Under the pieces are notes generated by a model. That model had not been told where the DNA came from. It ran no database searches and saw only the letters and a list, made by a program, of their open reading frames with translations. 64,000 bases of DNA from Lachnospiraceae bacterium. Its GTDB lineage: Bacteria; Bacillota; Clostridia; Lachnospirales; Lachnospiraceae. The position numbers and the translations under genes were made by a program. Positions 17,100-27,400 of this stretch are shown here, piece by piece (the stretch's first letter is position 1; each line of letters starts with the position of its first letter). The DNA is taken from the NCBI GenBank assembly GCA_024699045.1, contig JAILQK010000019.1:1-64000 (forward strand), written 5' to 3'.

Positions 17100-18765
17100 G
17101 ACCTGGCGGGGAGAGCATACCGACCGTCATATCATAGACAGGTTCAATGAGACGTATGACATCATCTATGACAGCGACAGCTTCACTCCCGATCCCGATG
17201 CCATAGGGGAATTCGCCAGGGCGTCGCAGAACGGGGATTATGATCTGATCTACTGCGACGAGGATGTGATAAGCGATCATCACAGGATCAAGCCCTTTTT
17301 CAAGCCGGGGTACTCCCCCGAAAACGAAAGAAGCCTGAAATACATTTCGGGGATGATAGCCTTAAAAAAAGGACAGACTCCTTCGGATCTTTCCGGTTAT
17401 GCAAGGGAAAAAGTCTTCCATATAGAAAAGGTTCTCTACCATCGCGATAAGGAGAGAGAGACTCCCGAACCGGAGGCTTCCGATCCTTTTGTCGAAAAGA
17501 CCGAAAAGAAGATCTCGGTGATACTGCTGTCAAAGGATCATCCGGATATGCTCGAGCGATGCGTCAGATCGCTGCGCGCCGCCCTTATCTCGGATGACAC
17601 GGAGCTTATCCTTATAGACAACGGAAGCAGTAAGGGATGCAAACGCAGATACCGGGAGATATCAAAGGAGCATGGCATCATCTACAGGTACAGAGAGTCG
17701 GAGTTTAATTATTCCGAGCTCAATAATTTCGGTGTGTCCCAGGCAAAGGGTGATATCCTGGTCTTTATGAACGATGACATAGAGGTCCCGGAGAGCGAAA
17801 AAGGAGTGATCGAAAAGCTCGCCGCCAGAGCCGACCTTGAGGACGCCGGCGCGGTGGGGATAAAGCTTTTGTATCCCGGAGAGGAAAAGATACAGCATTG
17901 CGGGATCACGCTCTTATATTCCGGCCCGTCACACAAGCTTCAGGGATACAGGGACGAAAGCTACTATAAGGGCTACAGCGATCATGACATCAATGCGCTT
18001 GCCGTGACCGGGGCCTGCCTTGCTGTCAGAAAGGACAGATTTGAGGCTGTCGGAGGGTTTGACGAGAAGCTTCCGGTGGCATACAACGATGTCGATCTGT
18101 GTCTTAAGCTTTATGAAAAAGGCTTTTACAATATATGCATGAATTCCCATCATCTGATCCATTATGAGGGAGCCACCAGAACGGATGACCGGAAACACCG
18201 GGAGGCCTACGAAAGACTTAAGAGCGAGCGGGAGTATTTTAACGCGAAGCACGGTGAGCTTGTGGACAGCGGGGATCCTTTCATGAATAAGAACATAACC
18301 CCGTACGGACTTGATTTTGAGATCAACCTTCCCTACGAATGGGAGCTTTCGGGGCTTTCGGATGTGAAGGATTCCTACGGCAGGATAAGGAAGAAAAAAG
18401 GGATCCATGCTTCGCTTGACCGGATCGATTATCGTCTGGCGGATGCGTACGGCAACGAGGATTTTTATGAGGTCACGGGCTGGATCTTCAAGGAAGGCTT
18501 TTGCCGGATGTCTCCCTGCGTGGTGATCGAGGGTGAAGGGGGAAGATGCGTGGCGGATACCGCCGGAATGCGGCGGCCTGATGTGGGAGAAGCATTTTCG
18601 AGATTCAAAAAAAGCGCGGATTCGGGTTTCATGGCCAGGATCCCGGCGAAGGAGCTCGAAAGGCTCGGTATAAAAGGAGAGATAACAGTCTATCCGGCCT
18701 TTGCCGGAAGGAACAGACGGATATATAAGGGTGACGAGGAATGTCAGAAGAAAACAGAGATCTGA
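17065..18765 (+). CDS. Glycosyltransferase family 2 with degenerate first GT domain
   Basis: 566 residues. The main GT-A domain spans ~150-390: ISVILLSKDHPDMLERCVRSL, DNGSSKGCKRRY, ESEFNYSELNNFGVSQAKGD, FMNDDIEVP as the DXD site, then AVTGACLAVRKDRFEAVGGF. It resembles rhamnosyl/galactosyl transferases of rhamnan clusters. Residues ~30-115 (YDIIYDSDSFTPDPDAIGEF, LIYCDED, PFFKPGYSPE) match only the second half of a GT-A domain, so the first domain of a tandem enzyme seems to have lost its nucleotide-binding half. A beta-rich tail follows (~430-560). It overlaps the preceding gene by 35 bases; the AGGAGAAGG site supports the ATG. Confidence 0.85.
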   Translation: MSRYLRYIDKNETWRGEHTDRHIIDRFNETYDIIYDSDSFTPDPDAIGEFARASQNGDYDLIYCDEDVISDHHRIKPFFKPGYSPENERSLKYISGMIALKKGQTPSDLSGYAREKVFHIEKVLYHRDKERETPEPEASDPFVEKTEKKISVILLSKDHPDMLERCVRSLRAALISDDTELILIDNGSSKGCKRRYREISKEHGIIYRYRESEFNYSELNNFGVSQAKGDILVFMNDDIEVPESEKGVIEKLAARADLEDAGAVGIKLLYPGEEKIQHCGITLLYSGPSHKLQGYRDESYYKGYSDHDINALAVTGACLAVRKDRFEAVGGFDEKLPVAYNDVDLCLKLYEKGFYNICMNSHHLIHYEGATRTDDRKHREAYERLKSEREYFNAKHGELVDSGDPFMNKNITPYGLDFEINLPYEWELSGLSDVKDSYGRIRKKKGIHASLDRIDYRLADAYGNEDFYEVTGWIFKEGFCRMSPCVVIEGEGGRCVADTAGMRRPDVGEAFSRFKKSADSGFMARIPAKELERLGIKGEITVYPAFAGRNRRIYKGDEECQKKTEI

Positions 18766-20780
18766 ATCCGGAGCAGATGGCTTCGTATTACAAGGAGCTG
18801 TATAAAAAAGAAAAGGACAAGAATAAAAAGCTTACCCGTGAACTCACGGATCTTGAGGCGGAGTATACCCGTCTGAGGATCAAGGTCGACAGGCTTAAGA
18901 AGAGTCTTTTGTACAGGATGATCTATCCTCTGCGCCTTGCATGGTCGCATCTGAAGAATGCCTTTATAAGGGTCAGGAGATACGGATCGATAAAAGAGCT
19001 GGTGCGTAAGATAAAATCAAAACGCATCGAAAGGGCCGCCTACAAATATCACGGTACCGAAAGCTTTCTTACCGGCGAGGAGCTTGAAAAAGCAAAGGCA
19101 AGAAAGTTTAAGAAGGATCATGTATTCTCGATCCTCATCCCGCTTTACAATACTCCCGAAAAGTTCCTCAGGGAGCTTCTCGACTCGGTGAACGCCCAGA
19201 TCTATGAGGGGTGGGAGCTCTGTTTTGCCGACGGCTCGGACGAAGAGCACGGCTATGTGGCGGATATCGTTTCGGAATATGCCGCGCGTGACGGCAGGGA
19301 CCGGATCAAATATAAGAAGCTTGATAAAAACGGGGGGATCTCGGAGAATACCAACGCCTGCTTCGAGCTGGCAACCGGTGACTATTATGCGCTGATGGAT
19401 CATGACGATCTGCTCCATCCTTCCGCATTTTATGAATTCATGAAAGTCCTCGATGAGAAGGATGCGCTCTTCATTTATTCGGATGAGGCAACCTTCAAGG
19501 GGGATTCGATCAATGACATGGTCACGCTCCATTTCAAACCGGATTTTGCGGTGGACAATCTAAGGGCCAATAATTATATCTGCCACCTTTCGGCATTTAA
19601 GAGGGAGCTTGTGGAGAAGGCAGGAAAATTCCGCTCCGAATATGACGGAAGCCAGGATCACGATCTTATCCTCAGACTGACCCATGAGGCGTCCAAATAT
19701 CCCGACGGGATAGTCCATGTGCCGCACATACTTTATTACTGGCGCAGTCATTCGGGATCGACTGCGGCAAATATCAATGCAAAGACCTATGCGATCGAGG
19801 CGGCGAAAAAGGCCGTTGCTTCGGCTCTTGAAAGAGACGGGATGGAAGGCTTTGAGATCCACAGTTCTCAGGCTTTTGCCACGATATTCAGGCTCAGGTA
19901 CAAGCTGTTGAGTGAGCCAAAAATCTCGATCATCATACCCAATAAGGATCATGTCGAAGACTTAAGACGCTGTATAGATTCGATAATGCTTAAGTCCTCA
20001 TATGAAAACTATGAGATAGTGATAGTAGAAAACGGGAGTACGACGGCAGAGATCAGAGATTATTACGGGGAGCTTGAAAAGGCGCCCTGCATAAGGATAG
20101 TCGAGGAGAAGCAGGAGAGCTTTAATTTTTCGGGACTCATCAACAGAGGAGCGGCGGAAGCCTCCGGGGAATATCTCCTTTTCCTTAATAATGATACGGA
20201 AGTCATTTCCAGAGACTGGATCGAGGAGCTTCTGATGTATGCGCAGCGTCCGGATGTAGGCGCGGTTGGAGGGATACTTTATTATCCGGATCATACGGTC
20301 CAGCATGCCGGAGTGGTCATCGGTCTCGGCGCGCACCGTACCGCAGGACATGTGCACTACAGGCTTGCGGATTCAAATCTGGGATACATGGGACGCCTTT
20401 GTTATGCACAGGATTTCAGCGCGGTAACGGGAGCCTGTCTCATGGTCTCAAAAGAAGATTTCGATGCCTGCGGCGGACTTGATACGGATTTTGCCGTGGC
20501 GCTCAATGACGTGGACTTTTGCCTGAAGCTAAGACACATGGGAAGGGTCAATGTGTTTACACCTTATGCCAGTCTTTATCACTATGAATCCGCTAGCCGC
20601 GGATCGGATGTGAACGGCGAGGATGGCGAAAGAGCAAAGCGATATGAGGAAGAATCGGAGATGTTCCGCAGGAAATGGGCAGAGGATCTGGAAAAAGGAG
20701 ATCCCTATTTCAACCCGAATTTCAGTCTTGATCACAGTAATTTTACGCTGAAGGTCAATCCTCAGCCGATGGTACAGTAG
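18741..20780 (+). CDS. Tandem family 2 glycosyltransferase
   Basis: 679 residues. An N-terminal charged coiled coil (~15-55) is followed by an amphipathic basic stretch. GT-A domain 1 (~125-370) has FSILIPLYNTPEKFLRELL, ALMDHDDLLHP, FIYSDEATF and LHFKPDF. GT-A domain 2 (~395-650) has ISIIIPNKDHVEDLRRCI, FNFSGLINRGAAEASGEYLL, FLNNDTEVI and AVTGACLMVSKEDF. Both keep DXD-type motifs, so the enzyme could add two linkages. Its start overlaps the previous gene by 25 bases and its last 26 bases overlap the convergent HD gene. It closes the polysaccharide locus in this window. Confidence 0.9.
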   Translation: MSEENRDLNPEQMASYYKELYKKEKDKNKKLTRELTDLEAEYTRLRIKVDRLKKSLLYRMIYPLRLAWSHLKNAFIRVRRYGSIKELVRKIKSKRIERAAYKYHGTESFLTGEELEKAKARKFKKDHVFSILIPLYNTPEKFLRELLDSVNAQIYEGWELCFADGSDEEHGYVADIVSEYAARDGRDRIKYKKLDKNGGISENTNACFELATGDYYALMDHDDLLHPSAFYEFMKVLDEKDALFIYSDEATFKGDSINDMVTLHFKPDFAVDNLRANNYICHLSAFKRELVEKAGKFRSEYDGSQDHDLILRLTHEASKYPDGIVHVPHILYYWRSHSGSTAANINAKTYAIEAAKKAVASALERDGMEGFEIHSSQAFATIFRLRYKLLSEPKISIIIPNKDHVEDLRRCIDSIMLKSSYENYEIVIVENGSTTAEIRDYYGELEKAPCIRIVEEKQESFNFSGLINRGAAEASGEYLLFLNNDTEVISRDWIEELLMYAQRPDVGAVGGILYYPDHTVQHAGVVIGLGAHRTAGHVHYRLADSNLGYMGRLCYAQDFSAVTGACLMVSKEDFDACGGLDTDFAVALNDVDFCLKLRHMGRVNVFTPYASLYHYESASRGSDVNGEDGERAKRYEEESEMFRRKWAEDLEKGDPYFNPNFSLDHSNFTLKVNPQPMVQ

Positions 20781-21237
20781 ATCTGATCACTTCTTTTGAG
20801 GAGCAGATCTTGTCCGCGAGGGTAAGGATCCAGCCTTCTTTTGATCTTGGGATATGAAACAAAGTCAAAGGCCACATATGTGATGCTATCATGTCGTACT
20901 CTTTGTCGGTGATATCGAAATCACGCCGGGCGTTCATGCCTGCGATATCCGGATGATGATATCCGTGAAGCCGGTCTCCGTGGTCATGCCAGTCATATAA
21001 AAAATAATCGTGGAGCAGAGCGGCCTTTATCAGGCTTTTTTCATCCGTTTTGATCCCGAGTCTGCGATTGATCAGGAAAGCCGTATAAGCCACGCTGAGG
21101 GAATGGGCGTAGGTCGTCGTGGCACCGTGCTGAATGAAGCCGCGCATCCTGCGGACCCGGTTGTCGCCTGCCACGGGTTTGGCGTATTGCATGAAATCCT
21201 TAAGTTCATCATCCGATAATCTGAAAGAACGTTTCAT
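20755..21237 (-). CDS. HD domain phosphohydrolase
   Basis: 160 residues. The HD superfamily metal site is visible: an early His in GATTTYAHSLSVAY, LHDYFLYDWHDHGDRLHGYHHP holding HD plus further His, and LADKIC with the distal Asp. The family hydrolyses phosphate esters of nucleotides and related molecules; the substrate is unknown. Its ATG overlaps the stop of the upstream CmpB-like gene (ATGA), so the two are co-translated. The 3' end overlaps the convergent glycosyltransferase by 26 bases. Confidence 0.88.
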   Translation of the reverse strand: MKRSFRLSDDELKDFMQYAKPVAGDNRVRRMRGFIQHGATTTYAHSLSVAYTAFLINRRLGIKTDEKSLIKAALLHDYFLYDWHDHGDRLHGYHHPDIAGMNARRDFDITDKEYDMIASHMWPLTLFHIPRSKEGWILTLADKICSSKEVIRSTVPSAED

Positions 21238-22085
21238 TGGGTATCATCCTCCGTCGCTGTCGAGCGGTATTTATCATACATCTCTTTAAGAGTGGCGGCA
21301 ATATGGGAAGTCACGCCGTCGGAGTTTTTGGTTTTGAAGGCCCGGATGCTCCTCATATGGTGCCTGTCTTTACGGGACATGTTTGACATATATTCGGTGA
21401 TCCCTTCAGAGATCTCTTTTTTCGCGGTCAAGGCGTTTTGCTTCGCGGTCATCGCGCCGTGTTTTGCCGCCGATACCAGAACCGAAGGACCGGTTGAGGC
21501 AAGCTCGTAACCTGACTGCATCCTTTTATCAAAGTTTTCCTGCATCATCTCGATACGCGTCAGCATATCGGTGAGGCTTGCTACCGTCACGGCGATATCG
21601 ATCCCAAGCATCAGCATGAATATCATCGCGATAAGCTCATTCAGAAGCATATGCCTGTCGAGCTCCAGCGATATGATAAAAGGAAGGATATACCTGACGA
21701 TAAATACCCCGACGAGACCAAAACCGCAGGTGGCAGGGATACAGATGCGGCCGTTGATATTTAAGGGGACATCACTGTAGTCCCACCATACCGCATGAAA
21801 AATGCGTTCCATAACGTAAGAGGTAAAGTATTCGATAAAGGCCGAGAGAAGGGCGCAGATCAGAAAGGTCTTCCAGACGGGGCCGCGATACCCTCCGGAG
21901 ATCAGACCGCTTCCGAAAAAAATCATGGCCAGTGTCACTGCCGAGCCGTATATCGGGCATATGGGTCCGAAAAGAAAGCCCCGGTTTTCCCAGTGTTTAT
22001 CCTTAAAAGTGCAGAAAATGCATTCGTAGATCCAGCCTGCAAACGAAAAAACAATAAAAATGTTAAAATATTGCGCGATTATCAT
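21234..22085 (-). CDS. CmpB-type (ABC-transporter type IV-like) membrane protein
   Basis: 283 residues with about six hydrophobic segments in the first ~190 residues and a hydrophilic, helical tail. Features typical of the Firmicute ABC_trans_CmpB family: FAGWIYECIFCTFKDKHWENRGFLFGP near the start, then FIEYFTSYVMERIFHAVWWDYS. The function of the family is not established despite the name. The start is the ATG at 22085 with AAGGGAT upstream. It leads a two-gene minus-strand unit with the HD protein; a TTGACA-N16-TAAAAT promoter lies upstream. Confidence 0.82.
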   Translation of the reverse strand: MIIAQYFNIFIVFSFAGWIYECIFCTFKDKHWENRGFLFGPICPIYGSAVTLAMIFFGSGLISGGYRGPVWKTFLICALLSAFIEYFTSYVMERIFHAVWWDYSDVPLNINGRICIPATCGFGLVGVFIVRYILPFIISLELDRHMLLNELIAMIFMLMLGIDIAVTVASLTDMLTRIEMMQENFDKRMQSGYELASTGPSVLVSAAKHGAMTAKQNALTAKKEISEGITEYMSNMSRKDRHHMRSIRAFKTKNSDGVTSHIAATLKEMYDKYRSTATEDDTQ

Positions 22086-22113
22086 GTCATATCCCTTTTT
22101 CCTTCCTCAATAC

Positions 22114-22141
22114 ATTTTATTTGTATCGAAAGGTTTGTCAA
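22114..22141 (-). promoter_or_regulatory. Promoter for the CmpB-HD unit
   Basis: Read on the minus strand: TTGACA (22141-22136), 16-base spacer, TAAAAT (22119-22114), about 29 bases upstream of the CmpB start. Confidence 0.5.
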
Positions 22142-22307
22142 ATTCCAACGGGATCGAAGAGGTGCACCGGATGCAAAAAAAGCGCGCTTCCGACACCGCA
22201 ATACTTTTCATACAGGCCGTTTTGAGGTATCATTTAATCTGCAGGATCTGTTGAAGCGCTGGATTCCGTATGGATCGGAGCACAGGCCGCAGGAAACAAA
22301 CGGAGTC

Positions 22308-24449
22308 ATGAAAGTGAAGAAAGCTAAGATCAAAGATACAGGCAGTTCGATGCGCGTGATCCTCGTGATAGCGGGGATAATGCTGAATGTGGGTCTTGCG
22401 TATGTTACACACAGATCGAATCTGCCGTTTTTCATGGATACCATAGGGACCATAGTCGTATCGGCGACTGTGGGGATCCTTCCCGGGATCCTGACCGCGA
22501 TAATGACCAATGTTTTTTGCGGATTCTTCTTCCCGCATTCCATGTATTATTCTCTTGCGGGTGTACTGATCGCTATTTTAACCTCATTCTATTTCGAAAA
22601 CCGGGGATCAAAGGGACGGGGATTTACCGTTTTATATGTGCTCGGGATCGCGCTGATCGGCGGAGTGCTCGGGATGACGATACAATGGGGACTGCTCGGC
22701 AGGCCGCAGTTTGAGGACGTGGAGATGCTTGCGGAAACTTTCTCCGGAGAGCGCAGAGGAGCATCCTTCTATATTATGTGGCTTCTTGTTAACACGATCA
22801 TCAATATCGTGGATAAGAGCCTCACATCAGGAGCGGCGTTCTTTATAATCCGCCTTATCCCCGACAGGATCACAGAGTCCATGCAAAAAAGCGCATGGAA
22901 GCAGAAACCCCTCACAAAAGATGAGATAAACCTGCTCAAGGATAAAGCCAGAGAGGAAAAAAGGTCGCTTCGGACCAGGATGTCCCTCATGCTCATCATC
23001 GCGGCCCTTTCGCTTACGGTGATGATGATCTTTATCAGTGCCGGTCTTCACTTTGAAAAGACCGAGAAGGAATATGCCGATAATGCGATGAATGCGGCTA
23101 AGTTCGCGGCCTCGGTGGTGGAGCCGGAAATGATAGATAAATATATGTCCGAAGGAAGCGATGCGCCGGGTTATAAAGGCACGGAGGAGTTGCTTTACCG
23201 GATCCGCGATAACACTACAGGGGTCAAATATCTTTATGTGCTGAAGATCGAGGAGGAAGGCTGCCGTTTTGTCTTCGACCTTGATTCCGATGACGGAGTG
23301 GAAAGCTTCAAGCCCGGAGAATTTACACCGTTTGAAGAGAGCTTTTTACCTTATATCGAGGCGCTGAAAGCCGGGGAGGAGATAGATCCCATTGAGTCCA
23401 ACGAGATATTCGGATGGCTTCTCACCGCTTATTATCCCATAAGGAATGATGACGGGCAGACGGTCGGCTATGCGGGCGCCGATGTATCCATGAATTATCT
23501 GTCCGATTACATCAAGGAATATCTGATAAGAGTCATTTTCATTTTCTCCGGATTCATAATACTGATCCTTGTATACGGATTCCGGGTGTCGGGGCACTAC
23601 CTGATATATCCGATCGGGAGCATGGCGGCTGCGACCGAAGCTTTCATGCAGGGACAGAACGATCAGGATGCGCTTGATGACAGCGTGGACAAGCTGAAGG
23701 CGCTTGATATACATACCGGAGACGAGACAGAGAGACTCTACATCGCTATCTGCAACATGGCCTCGGGCATGGCGGAGCATATGAGGAGCATCCGGCACTA
23801 TGCCGATACAACGGCGCAGATGCAGAACGGGCTCATCGTCACAATGGCGGATCTGGTGGAGGACAGGGATTCGGATACCGGAGCGCATGTACAGAAGACC
23901 TCGGCTTATGTGAAGATCATCCTGAACGGGCTGAAGAAAAAAGGTTATTACGAGGAAAAGCTTACCCCTGAGTATATATCCGACGTAGTGATATCGGCTC
24001 CTCTCCATGATGTGGGCAAGATCAACATACCGGATGCGATACTCAACAAGCCTGGAAAGCTTACGGATGAGGAATATGAGATAATGAAGACTCACACCAC
24101 CGCCGGAAAAAGGATCATAGAGAAGGCGATCGATACAGTGCAGGGAGGAAGTTATCTCAAGGAAGCAAGGAACATGGCGGCATATCACCATGAGCGCTGG
24201 GATGGCAAGGGATACCCGGAAGGTCTTTACGGAGAGGTGATCCCTTTGTCCGCAAGGGTCATGGCGGTAGCGGATGTCTTTGATGCCCTGGCATCCCCAC
24301 GGGTATATAAGCCGGCCTTTCCGTTGGAAAAGGCACTTGCGATCATAGAGGAAGGCGCCGGAACGCAGTTCGATCCGAAATGTGTGGAGGTGTTTATGGA
24401 CTCGCTTCCTGAGGTTAAAGAGATATTGAAGAAATTCCATGGAGTTTGA
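22308..24449 (+). CDS. Membrane sensor HD-GYP c-di-GMP phosphodiesterase
   Basis: 713 residues from the ATG at 22308; the track ORF starts at 21795 but those 171 codons lie antisense to the CmpB gene and look non-coding. The ribosome site is weak (CGGAG close by), so a TTG around 22250 is possible. Residues ~12-180 hold five to six helices resembling an ECF-transporter-like sensory block. A helix near 230, an extracytoplasmic Cache-like domain ~255-400 and a helix near 410 follow. A HAMP-like linker leads to a complete HD-GYP domain ~505-705 with LHDVGKINIP, HHERWDGKGYPEGL and VADVFDALASPRVYK. It should hydrolyse c-di-GMP under control of an outside signal. Confidence 0.9.
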   Translation: MKVKKAKIKDTGSSMRVILVIAGIMLNVGLAYVTHRSNLPFFMDTIGTIVVSATVGILPGILTAIMTNVFCGFFFPHSMYYSLAGVLIAILTSFYFENRGSKGRGFTVLYVLGIALIGGVLGMTIQWGLLGRPQFEDVEMLAETFSGERRGASFYIMWLLVNTIINIVDKSLTSGAAFFIIRLIPDRITESMQKSAWKQKPLTKDEINLLKDKAREEKRSLRTRMSLMLIIAALSLTVMMIFISAGLHFEKTEKEYADNAMNAAKFAASVVEPEMIDKYMSEGSDAPGYKGTEELLYRIRDNTTGVKYLYVLKIEEEGCRFVFDLDSDDGVESFKPGEFTPFEESFLPYIEALKAGEEIDPIESNEIFGWLLTAYYPIRNDDGQTVGYAGADVSMNYLSDYIKEYLIRVIFIFSGFIILILVYGFRVSGHYLIYPIGSMAAATEAFMQGQNDQDALDDSVDKLKALDIHTGDETERLYIAICNMASGMAEHMRSIRHYADTTAQMQNGLIVTMADLVEDRDSDTGAHVQKTSAYVKIILNGLKKKGYYEEKLTPEYISDVVISAPLHDVGKINIPDAILNKPGKLTDEEYEIMKTHTTAGKRIIEKAIDTVQGGSYLKEARNMAAYHHERWDGKGYPEGLYGEVIPLSARVMAVADVFDALASPRVYKPAFPLEKALAIIEEGAGTQFDPKCVEVFMDSLPEVKEILKKFHGV

Positions 24450-24468
24450 CGGGAGGATTGCGGAAGTA

Positions 24469-27400
24469 ATGACCGGGACTAAAACGAAGCTAAGGTCAAT
24501 GATAGCGGCTGCAGTGATGCTGACGGTTTTCGGCAGCATCGATATGGCTTACGCGTCTTCGAACACTTCAGAAACAACGGAGAGTACTGTTGCTCCGGAA
24601 CAGTCCGAGTCGATGATCGGGGGCGGCTATGCGGTCACCGGTCAGCTTGATGACGTCGGATATACTGCGGAGCTTTATGATGCAACCAACGGTCTGCCAA
24701 CCTCGGATGCGAACTATATCCTTGCTACCGAAGCGGGTTATATCCTGATCGGCGGATACAGCGGGATAATACGCTATGACGGAAGCACGTTTGAGAGACT
24801 TGACGCGTCCGGCGGACTTACCAGCGGAAGAGCGATGTATGAAGATAAAAAAGGAAGGATATGGGTCGGGACCAATGACAACGGGGTCGTCCTTATGGAG
24901 GGCAATACAAGCACCCATTATACCTATCTTGACGGATTGCCTTCATCTTCGATCCGGGCATTTGCCGAGGGAGGCGACGGGATCATCTATATAGGGGCTA
25001 CGGCAGGCGTATCCTATGAGAATGAGGCCGGACAGCTGAAGGTCCTGGAGGATGACAGGCTCAAAGACAAGCTGGTGACCAATCTTTCGACGGGGGCAGA
25101 CGGGATAGTGTACGGAAATACCAAGGACGGAGAGATCTTTTCCCTGGAGGGAGGAAAGGTGTCAAGGTTCTATACCGGCGCGGAGCTCGGACTGGGACTT
25201 GTCACCGCGATCCATGCCGATCCCGGGCAAAGAGGCATCGTGTACCTCGGGACTGAGGGAAACAGTGTTTTCAAGGGAAGATTCGGAAATGATGTCGAGA
25301 ATATGGAAGAGATCTCCGTGGATCCGGCAGAAAATATCGCCTGGATAACCACGGCCTGCGGAAGGGTATGGGTCATTTCCGAGAAGACTGCGGGGTATCT
25401 TGATGAGAAAGGGACCTTCCATGTGATAGAGGGCATGCCGATGGATAATTCCATCGAAATGATGACTACGGATTATCAGGGGAATCTCTGGTTTGCTTCA
25501 TCGCGGCAGGGCGTGATGAAGGTCGTGACAAATAATTTCAAGGATGTCACGAAGATGGCCGGGCTGCCGGAGACCACGGTGAACGCTACCTGTTTCAGGG
25601 ACGGAGAGCTTTATATCGGGACAGACAACGGATTGTGCATGATAGACGGGAAAGGAAGCATCATTGAAAACGAGCTTACCGGTTTTGTCGGAGATGCCAG
25701 GATACGATGCCTTACGCTCGACGGGACGGGAAATATGTGGATATCCACTTTCACGAACGGTCTGGGACTTTTGTGTTATACCCATGACGGAAGGATCATA
25801 AGCTTTACCGAAGAGGACGGGCTTCCGGATGAGCGGATAAGGTGTACCGCTGTGGGCTCCGATGGTTCGATACTTGTCGGCACGAACGGGGGGATCGCCG
25901 TTATAAAGGACGAAAAGGTGACTTCGGTCCCCGGAGAAGGATCGGAGCTTGGTAATTCGGTGATACTTACGATCGAAGAAGGAGAGGACGGACAGATCAT
26001 TGCCGGGACAGACGGTGCCGGGATCTATATAGCAGACGGAGACAAAGTAACCTCGATAGGACGCGGGGACGGACTTACCAGTGACGTGATAATGAGGATA
26101 AAGAAGGACGATGAGCGAGGAGTTTACTGGATAGTCACATCCAATTCCATAGAGTATCTGAAGGACGGGAAGATAACAAACATAAAGAGTTTTCCTTACA
26201 ACAATAACTTTGACATATATCCCGGAAGTAACGGGGACCTCTGGGTGCTCTCTTCTTACGGGGTTTATTCCGTAAATGCGGAGGATATGCTCAATGATTC
26301 CATAACGGATTACAGACTCTACACGGTCGATAACGGTTTGACGGCCACGCCCACTGCAAATTCATTCAGCGCGCTGGATGATGAAGGGAACCTGTACATC
26401 TCGGGCAGGACAGGTGTGAGCCGTGTAAACATCGATCATTATTTTGAAAAGAACACGAAAGTCAAAACGCTTATACGATCGGTCTTCTGCAGAGACGAGG
26501 AGATCCTTCCCGATGAGGAAGGAACCTATACTCTTCCGGCGGAATCCGGACGTATCCATATCACCCCCTCGATACTGGACTATACCATGACGAATCCAAT
26601 GGTACATGTATTTCTTGAAGGAAGCGATGATGACGGTATAACCGCAGTGCAGAGCGATATCAGGACTCTTGAATACACGGGACTTAAATACGGGAATTAT
26701 ACGCTTCATATCCAGATACTCGACAGCAGTACCCGGAAGGTGATCCAGGATGATACGTTCAATATCGTAAAAACTCCCATGATAATAGAGCTTTTATCCG
26801 TAAGGATACTTCTGGTCATACTTCTGGCTGCGATCGTGGGCTTCATAGTATGGCGGATCATGACAGGGACTATCATAAGGAGACAGTATGCCGAGATCAG
26901 ACAGGCCAAAGACGAGGCGGAACGGGCAAACAGCGCCAAGTCCAGATTCCTGGCCAATATGTCCCATGAGATAAGGACTCCCATCAATACCATAATGGGA
27001 ATGGATGAGATGATAATGAGGGAGGACACGAAAGATGTGCCGAAAAGCTACTCCTCAACCGTGACGGGCTATGCACGCGATATCAAGGCCGCATCCGAGT
27101 CCCTCCTCGGACTTATCAATGATCTTCTTGATATGTCAAAGATCGAGTCCGGGAAGATGCATCTTGTGGAGCAGGAATATGACACACAGGATATGCTCCG
27201 GTCGATCGTAACGATGATAAGAGTGAGGAGCAGGGAGAAGGATCTTACATTTGACGTCTTCATCGACGGCGGACTTCCCAAAAGGCTGTACGGTGATGCG
27301 GGGAAGATAAAGCAGATCATTTTGAACCTTTTGACAAATGCGGTAAAATATACGGCTGAGGGGGGCTTTGTCCTCAGGGTGGATGTGACAGAGAGGGAGC

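Noticed and set aside
21795-22307. N-terminal 171 codons of the 884-codon plus ORF
   Set aside because: They lie antisense to the CmpB gene and through the intergenic region, are Lys/Arg/Ser-rich without motifs, and the membrane protein proper starts at 22308.
23346-24539. 397-codon ORF on the minus strand
   Set aside because: Entirely antisense to the HD-GYP coding region and its catalytic motifs; the composition (many His, Arg, Cys) is typical of a shadow frame and no family motif is seen.
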